From: Aplidium turbinatum
Lineage: Eukaryota > Chordata > Ascidiacea > Aplousobranchia > Polyclinidae
Length of the DNA stretch: 64,000 bases
Direction: 5' to 3'
Assembly (NCBI GenBank): GCA_918807975.1
Contig: OU964922.1
Span: 29,872,329-29,936,328 of the forward strand
In this document: one piece after another, positions 56,832 to 64,000 of the stretch
How positions within the stretch are numbered: the stretch's first letter is position 1
Layout: the number at the start of each line of letters is the position of its first letter
Position numbers and translations under genes: made by a program
The notes under the pieces: model-generated
Database searches by the model: none
Told to the model about the DNA's origin: nothing
The model's input: only the letters and a program-made list of their open reading frames with translations

Positions 56832-58656
56832 CATAGGCGCCTAACCCGTGGGGGCCCGGCCCCCACGCATATTTCTCCGTGGGGGCAAATTTTATGCTGT
56901 ATTGATACATAAAACAATAGATAAACTAGCGATCGGCAGCAGGAAAACATTTTATAAATGCAAACCGCAACAGCTTCGCGATAAATAATCACCAGAACGA
57001 GCAGCTATGCTACAATCCCACACCAGACAACAAAATCTGTCATTTTACATTGATTTAACGTCTGCAGACGCACCCAAAAACAAAACAATTTGCTACGTAG
57101 ACACGGAGCGTGCGTTTAGCTTTATGCACTTGCAAACAGACTTGATGCGTTGCTCGATGTCGCTTTCGAAAGTCGAAACCTCTGCAGTGAATCGCTCGCT
57201 GTGAAAATGAACTTGAAGTCTCTGCCCGAGGTAACCACTAACATTAACCAACGCAACAAGGGCTGGTACAAACCGCATTGCGCACACACGGCCGTTGCCA
57301 TAGAAACCCGATCAAAGGCAGGAATATGTGCATCTTTTGTTTCATCTACAACACGAAAACCGGCGTTTTACAGCGAATTGAAAGCAGATCAGTCATAAGT
57401 TGCGACATTGTAGTGAAAAGGGAGAAATGTCAAGTGGAAAACTTAATCAAACGTCTCTCCGTAACTATTTTCAAGGGCTGTTTACGGATGTCAGCAACTT
57501 CTAAATTTATTCAAGGTGACGTGCTGTCATAGGCGTAGCCAGGGGGGGGGCGAAAGGCGCCATGGCCCCCCCAAATTTTCAAAGCTTGCATTCCGAAGTT
57601 GAGCCCTTTGTTGAAAATGTAATAAAATTTGTAGAAATTTATAACGTTTTCCAAGACATCTGGCTATTACACCCCAAGGACTTGTTTTAGACACACAGAA
57701 AGACACCAATAAATTTTGCAAATCGTAAATCGCGCAAAATTTACTCGATTTATGTTTCTTTGAACTAATTTGTGGAAGCAATTTCAGAATGGCTTACTCT
57801 GTTGGGTTTTTGTGTAGCTGAGTTTTTGGTGTTCTCTAATGTTAGCCGCAGATTTTGCCCGTTCGTGTGTAAGAGCTACCTTTAATAAGTTAATAGCTGT
57901 TTATCTGCTAATAAATTTTATACTAATATTATCCTAAAAGTGTTTCCAGAAAGCGCTATAATCCATTATTTGAGTGTAATTTTGCAAAAATTTTCCGGGG
58001 GAGCATGCCCCCGGACCCCCCTAGAATACGCATGCCTTCGGCATGCTCTAACCCCCACCAGTTTCATTGCTTCCCATTGCTCAACCCACCAGGATACGCC
58101 ACTGCACATCAGGTGGCGATGTCTTAAATCAAACACTTTGTCGTTCTCTTCAATGCATCAAATATTTGCCCCCCCCCCAAATTTTTGTCCTGGTTACGCC
58201 ACTGCGTGCTGTTGAATTGAAGTAAACATGAATGATTTTACTTTCAACAGGTATATTTTCAAGCGCATGATCAAGTTAGTATTTGCATTCCATTTTCAAA
58301 ACATTGTCATTCCATTAATACAGTATACCTTTTACCAAACCTTTTCGTCTCGTGTTTCATGCTAATAAATCTAGTTCGTTGCTGAACTTTATGTTGTGCT
58401 TAGCTTAAAGAGTCGCAGTCCATCAAACGCTAGCAGACGCATGGCATGTGTTTGCTTAACCGAAGTGATCGAGTTTTGTTTATAATAATTAACGATAGGT
58501 CGAACGTAGCGATAACTCCGAGTGTGGCAATAAAAGCAATCCTAGTGTGACGGCATAATTACGTCATCGATCTGCGTGACATTTTGCTGAATTTACGTTG
58601 CTGCTGATGAAACACGCTTTCGCCCCCACGGTCAAAAAAATAGTTAGGCGCCTATG
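56832..58656. mobile_element. hAT element (CATAGGCGCC family), copy 2
   Basis: Ends CATAGGCGCCTAAC and the inverse. The target duplication GTTTTGAT is exact (56824-56831 and 58657-58664). It is inverted relative to copy 1 and contains the hAT at 57528-58204. Confidence 0.92.
57528..58204. mobile_element. hAT MITE nested in copy 2
   Basis: Ends CATAGGCGTAGCCAGG and the inverse of CAGTGGCGTAACCAGG. The target duplication CGTGCTGT is exact (57520-57527 and 58205-58212). Within it, 57790-58104 is the right part of the CAGTGGCGTATCC hAT family seen at 37083-37371, ending GGATACGCCACTG. Confidence 0.92.
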
Positions 58657-58980
58657 GTTTTGATTATTGTGTTTGTGGCCCATTGGTTCAAGCTGTATAA
58701 ATAAGTTAATCTTTGCCGACCTATGCTTCTTTTTTCGCTGGTGTGTAAGTCTACGCCCTGGACCTAGTCATAACTGCTATGGCATGAATATTCATATGTC
58801 AATGATTGGAATCGACCAAGACATATTTCCGTGAAGTGTGCGAACAAAACAAAGATAAAACAGTTTCACCCTATATTTTTGGTCGATTGCAATGTATGAC
58901 GTTATGGCATTTTTGACCAGGATGGAGGCTTGTATACCAGCTTCCTTCTTTTTTGTATCATGCCCAGTGGTGTTAATTTT
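58657..58980. other. No gene or repeat recognised
   Basis: Spacer without a recognisable feature. Confidence 0.4.
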
Positions 58981-59503
58981 GGGCAACACTAAAAGGCGGA
59001 AACGCGGAAATAAGCCGAAATAACTTTAGAATTAAAACAGTCTTAGTATTTAATGATCTCACAATTGCTTCTAAATAATATCTTTCAATGATATTTCAAC
59101 ATAAGAAAATGTTCGGTATTGAGTTGTGGCTAAAAATCGCATTTCCGCCTTTTTCCTGTTTAAATAAATTCCTTTTAATTTTCGAAATTTACTCCAATAA
59201 CTGTGGAATTAAAACAGTCAAAGTATTTAATGACCTCACAATTGCTTCTAAACAATATGTTTCAATGATATTTCAACATAAATGTAGGTTCGGTGGTAAG
59301 TTGTTGTTAAAAATCACATTTCCACCTTTTTCCATGTTGAAACATTTCATTCTTTCATGATGAAGTTATCGCTATGTTAAACAATATGGAAGCCAAGATC
59401 CTATTTCCGCGTTTTCTACATCGGCATTAAATCACTACTTCTGCGGACAATACGCCATTTCACGCCCGGCTTGATTCCGCATTTCCACCTTTTAATGTTG
59501 CCC
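58981..59503. mobile_element. MITE with internal tandem duplication
   Basis: Ends GGGCAACACTAAAAGGCGGA and the inverse of GGGCAACATTAAAAGGTGGA. The flanks TGTTAATTTT and GGTAAATTTT agree at 8 of 10. Inside, a unit of about 177 bp is present twice (from about 59025 and 59202; landmarks ATTTAATGATCTCACAATTG and TCAATGATATTTCAACATAA). Non-coding. Confidence 0.7.
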
Positions 59504-59639
59504 GGTAAATTTTCCAAATCTCCATGTCTGTGAATATGCAGGCCTCAAAATTCACGGCGGACATGTCCGCCGTCACAGCATGTGATGTCCACGGGAAGTA
59601 CCATCTAGATCGGTCATATTTGTCTGCCGAGAAATAACG

Positions 59640-59975
59640 GGAGCAAGTCTTTTAGGCGCTGACAGTTAGGCGCTGGTCTAATAGGCGCGCACACTGTGGC
59701 GTCTGGATATTTAGGTGCGGAGCACTGTGGCGCCCGTTCATTTAGGTGCTATTCCTAGTAAAGTCTGTAGATTGTATCAGCTTGGCAGCTTGCCAGAAAA
59801 TTATATCATGGCTTCAGTGAGTGAAGCTGCTAAAACCGGCAATGCTTTTCACACAAAATGTTACATTGAACAGAAAAATATATTGTTGTTTTATTGATTT
59901 ATTATTGTTTTATTTGTTGTTAGTCCAGGTTTGCTTTGGTGAAAGCTTTATCAATAAATTATTCAAGCTTCCGAA
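59640..59975. repeat. GCGCC-motif repeat and single copy of the 77-bp unit
   Basis: 59640-59757 has spaced GGCGC and TTTAGGTGC words and is an inverse relative of 8590-8700. 59795-59975 is the inverse of 63440-63610 and includes one copy of the unit that forms the array at the window end. Confidence 0.65.
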
Positions 59976-60358
59976 CATTATTGAGTTCATTTTTAGTTAA
60001 CTCTTTCGCGACCACGGACGTATACACACTAGGGAGGGCCGTCCATGCACTTTTTTTGTCAAATCCCTTAGCAACTCGGCTCAGATAGGAGGCTTAGGTC
60101 ACAAACAAATAATCTGAAAACCTTTTTTAGATCGGGCCGCGGGAAAACGCCGCACAAAAAAATCAATATCACCCAAATAAAATAAAAAAATTCTTTTTCC
60201 AAAAAAAAAGTAATTAAAAAAATACACAAAACGACGTAAACAGTCAAAAACAATCACAGAACGTAATCTTTCTTTGACTCAAAACGTGGACGCTGTGAAC
60301 GAGCAGCAGTTCGCGTCAGAATAAGTTCATGTCTACGACGTAAAATACGACTATTATC

Positions 60359-60511
60359 ATGGCCATGGCCGATGACTTCATCGCTCACTTCGGTGGCGAG
60401 TTTGACTGCGCGCTCAACTGCTTGTGTGCAGCATGGAAAACTGTCAATCGATGTAGGAACATCGGTCTAGACGAAAAGCTCTGTGAGCTGTTGGATGCTG
60501 AAATCGAGTAG
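60359..60511 (+). other. Small open frame, possible transposase start
   Basis: 50 codons from ATG with raised GC: MAMADDFIAHFGGEFDCALN, then CLCAAWKTVNRC and LDEKLCELLDAEIE. It has no recognised family. Its place just inside the left end of a hAT-like element would suit the N-terminus of a lost transposase, but chance is not excluded. Confidence 0.3.
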
Positions 60512-60829
60512 AATTGATGGCTCAGTGAGTTTCTGCTGACTCCACCGGAGCAACTAGTAGCCTATGTTGTCATTATTTGCATTCAATCAATCAACGTAAA
60601 ATACGACTGGTAGGCTACCACACTAGCACTATTACGAATTACTGTCCCGAATACCTGTAATAAATTGCGAATTGTGTTTTAAATATCCCTTCACTTCACT
60701 ATTATGATTATATGTTTCACTGAAACAGAACCCAATTATGGTACTTGCTTCAGTCAGTAGGGTAACACCCTACCTGTTCTGCCTTCACTGAGCACTGATA
60801 CCTGTGTCGTCCACTCGTCCATATACCCT

Positions 60830-61800
60830 GACTTCACTTTTCATTGGCCTACTTACTACTTGCATAGGCTACCCTTTCATCATCTTTTATATATGCTACC
60901 AAGTACTTAGGCTACTTGCATACCCTGCCTTCACCATTTATATAGGCTACCAAGTGGCCTACTTATTTACATACCATGCCTTCACCTTTTAAATAGGCTA
61001 CAAAGTAGCCTACTTGCATACCATGCCTTTACCAATTCCATAGGCTACCAAGTGGCCTACTTACTTACATACCATGCCTTCACCTTTTATATAGGCTACC
61101 AAGTAGCCTACTTACTTGCATACCATGCCTTCACCTTTTATATAGGCTACCAAGTAGCCTACTTACTTACATACCATGCCTTCACCTTTTATATAGGCTA
61201 TCAAGTAACCTACTTACTTGCATACCCTGCCATCACCTTTAATGTAGGCTACCAAGTACTTAGGCTACAGTACTTGTATAGGCTACCCTGCCTTCATCAT
61301 TTATATAGGCTACCAAGTAGCCTACTTACTTGCATACCATGCCTTCACCTTTTATGTAGGCCACCAAGTAGCCTACTTACTTGTATACCATGCCTTCACC
61401 TTTTATATAGGCTACCAAGTAGCCTACTTACTTGCATACCCTGCCATCACCTTTTATGTAGGCTACCAAGTACTTAGGCTACCGTACTTGTATACCCTGC
61501 CTTCATCATTTATATAGGCCACCAAGTAGCCTACTTACTTGCATACCATGCCTTCACCTTTTGTGTAGGCTACCAAGTAGCCTACTTACTTACATACCAT
61601 GCCTTTACCTTTTTTATAGGCTACCAAGAGCCTAGTTACTTGCATACCAAACCTTCACCTTTTATATAGGCTACCAAGAAGCCCACTTACTTGTATACCC
61701 TGCCACCACCTTTTATATAGGCTACCAAGTACTTAGGCTACTTGTATACCCTGCCTTCACCATTTATATAGGCTACCAAGTAGCCTACTTGTATGTTTAA
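60830..61800 (+). repeat. Minisatellite, about 53-bp unit, roughly 19 units
   Basis: The unit is about TGCCTTCACCTTTTATATAG, then GCTACCAAGTAGCCTACTT, then ACTTGCATACCA. Lengths are 46 to 60 bp, with variants containing GTACTTAGGCTAC at four places, which suggests a higher-order pattern. The 141-codon frame at 61052 is the array read through. Confidence 0.93.
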
Positions 61801-62440
61801 CTGTATGATGATTGATGAATCAACCATGTTTGATGGGTGTGCGGTGCACAAACTCTGAATATACGCCACTGCAATATCTAGGGCTGCCATCGACATGAAC
61901 CCCAAAATAAAGACAACAGAAAAATTAAATTTTCATACAAAGTAAAACAAACGTTTTTGAACAAATCTCAGCATTTATACGAGCCATTATATATCACATG
62001 TCATATTGTTTGCCAGAAACAATGTGTTCCAGCAACTCATTGCTCGTAAAAAAATACTTTGTGCATCTCAAGACAACTCAGGTCTAGGTTTACTTTTACT
62101 GTAGTAGGGATTTGGCTGTCATTCCACTAAGTTTATTCACTAATTGTTGAAAATAAGATAAAATAAGGACTCAAGTCAAAAAAAAGGACATTTCCTTGCA
62201 ATAAGGACAGTAATATTTTCTAAGATAGAGTTCTTCAAAATAAGGACAAATCTTAGAAATAAGGACGGTATGGCAACTCTGTCAATATCCCTGGAATGGG
62301 GTGATTTACCGATTAAGTCCCTGTTGTGCGCCGTCTTCCTGGCGTTCAATTAAAAAATGGTTTTCGATTTCGCCATTTACTCGACAAACCTCCTCAGAAA
62401 CTCGAGTTGCTAAGCGATCTGTTTCCGACGGCCCTCCCTA

Positions 62441-63439
62441 ATACACACGCCTTGGGGTTTTTGCCATGATGACCAAGGAAGTATCCCTACGTCCAAGGTT
62501 AAAAGGTATTTCAAGCAAAAAAATAATGTAAATGATGGCAGATCCATAGTCTTTGCCTGACCTTTTTTGGCTAATTAAAAAAAAATATTTTGGCGGTGCA
62601 GTTATCAGATGAGGACTTCTTAAAGATGGGGACACAGTGGATTTTTTTTCTTTTACTCATTGGAATTGGCAGTCAAAACTGGCTAGGCAACCTCTTACTT
62701 TGGAATTTCTCGATCAAAAAGACTGTAGACTAAATTACGTAAACTTTTTGCTTAAAATTTTCCAAATTTCTCCATAATCATTCTGCTGTACCTCCTAAAG
62801 CATTGCGCGCAGAAACGAAGTAAATTTTTTCTCATGTGCAGAATTGTTTTGGCATTCGATTAAACTACATATATTTTCATATTATTGTATCATGCTTGGG
62901 TAGTAAAAATTATAATAAAGTACACTTTTCTGCCAATTTTTAATTTTTTAGAAATACCTTTTGGAAAGTTGCTAGTTGTACATAGAATGTTTTAAATTTT
63001 ATTGCAAAGCTTTGCATCTTCGGATAGCTGAAGATGTATGCTTTCATTTGATGTCAAGATTGTGCGTCTACGTCGATCACATGACATGTTTTTACCGCGT
63101 AAATACAACAGATTTGTGTGAAAAATGTCTGGTAATTTAGATTAAATATAAATTACTTCTGTTCGGGATGGATTGGCCATGTGACGAGAACGCGTAAGAC
63201 GCTCTACTACTGTTCACATGAATACATTTCTACAGAGCATATAGGCTACACCTTGGCTACAAGTTGCAAGCATAATGGTGAGACTTCGCTCTTTATTAAA
63301 CCTAGTCCGGGTTTTGACGGAAAACTAAGTTACTCTTCACTCAAGCCTACCGCCCGCTTGGGTACAGCCTACGGTACATTTTTTACTGATGTTTAGTTAT
63401 TATTTGACCTAACTAAAAGTGAACTCAATCTCATACATT
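62441..63439. other. No gene or repeat recognised
   Basis: AT-rich sequence. A 71-codon frame at 63181 has no motif. Confidence 0.4.
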
Positions 63440-64000
63440 TTCGGAAACTTGAATAATTTATTGATAAAGCTTTCGCCGGCGCAAACCTGGACTAACAACA
63501 AATAAATGCTGAACACGCGCATTAAAAAAAACAACATATTTTTCTGTTCAATGTAACATTTTATGTGAAAATCATTGCCGGTTTAAGCAGCTTCACTCAC
63601 GGAAGCCATAACATATTTTTCTGTTCAATATAACATTTTGTGTGAAAATCATTGCCGGTTTAAGCAGCTTCACTCACGGAAGCCATAACATATTTTTCTG
63701 TTCAATATAACATTTTGTGTGAAAATCATTGCCGGTTTAAGCAGCTTCACTCACGGAAGCCATAACATATTTTTCTGTTCAATATAACATTTTGAGTGAA
63801 AAGCATTTCCGGTTCAAGCAGCTTCACCATATATTTTTTCTGTGTGATATAACATTTTGTGTGAAAAAGCATTGCCAGTTTAAGCAACTTAACTCACTGA
63901 AGCCATGACCAACAACGCACACGCATTAACAAAACAATATACTTTCCTGTTCAATATAACATTTTGTGTGAAAAGCATTGCCCTACGCCCCTACCTGCCA
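63440..64000. repeat. 77-bp tandem array, runs off the window
   Basis: Units begin AACATATTTTTCTGTTCAAT and include ATCATTGCCGGTTTAAGCAG and TTCACTCACGGAAGCCAT. Unit starts at 63610, 63687 and 63764 give a period of exactly 77 bp. Later units are more diverged. At least five and a half units are visible. The left flank (63440-63530) is the inverse of 59885-59975. Confidence 0.93.

Larger units (their letters stand above)
60030..62440 (+). mobile_element. hAT-like element with an internal minisatellite
   Basis: Ends TAGGGAGGGCCGTC and the inverse. The target duplication ATACACAC is exact (60022-60029 and 62441-62448). It is 2411 bp, about 1 kb of which is the 53-bp array. No transposase was recognised apart from the small frame at 60359. 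Confidence 0.9.

Noticed and set aside
61052-61477. 141-codon open frame
   Set aside because: It is the 53-bp minisatellite read through, because most unit lengths keep a frame open by chance.
63530-64000. CRISPR-like array
   Set aside because: The units are head-to-tail copies with no variable spacers, in a eukaryotic genome.

Overview
This is AT-rich animal nuclear DNA. It has spliced genes with GT-AG introns, TATA and initiator-like promoters, tRNA-headed SINEs, LINEs, and many DNA transposons of eukaryote-only families (hAT, piggyBac, mariner/pogo, Mutator-like). The species cannot be named. The TCAGT initiator-like sites and the mix of element families would suit an arthropod or another invertebrate. 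The short words TAGGCTA and TAGCCTA are scattered throughout. No retroviral, LTR or Polinton-type element was recognised.

The only convincing host genes are two paralogues that sit in a direct segmental duplication (copy A about 3385-17250, copy B about 24457-32560). Each has three exons: a 5'UTR exon ending in ATG, a signal-peptide exon, and an exon encoding a cysteine-rich domain with the stop codon. The predicted secreted proteins have 131 residues (12 Cys) and 134 residues (10 Cys). I do not recognise the family. Intron and promoter sequence is well conserved between the copies, but exon 3 differs mainly by amino-acid replacements, and two cysteines differ together.

Almost everything else is transposable elements, often nested. 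At 13.1-16.8 kb a small hAT-like element holds a pogo-like MITE and a TAGGGTG-ended element, which itself holds another hAT. At 18.1-19.9 kb lies a piggyBac with a mariner scrap inside. At 32.7-41.2 kb a LINE holds a pogo-like element, which holds a hAT-like element, which holds a hAT, which holds a BovB/RTE-type LINE with an uninterrupted 758-codon reading frame. At 44.3-49.9 kb a pogo-like element holds an element with about 1 kb terminal inverted repeats and an unusual transposase-like gene, which in turn holds a fold-back TAGGGTG element and a LINE scrap. At 51.4-56.6 kb a Mutator-like element with a 9-bp target duplication contains further nested palindromes.

The last 8 kb holds hAT MITEs, an element carrying a roughly 53-bp minisatellite, and a 77-bp tandem array that runs off the window end. 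Most open frames outside the elements named here look like chance.
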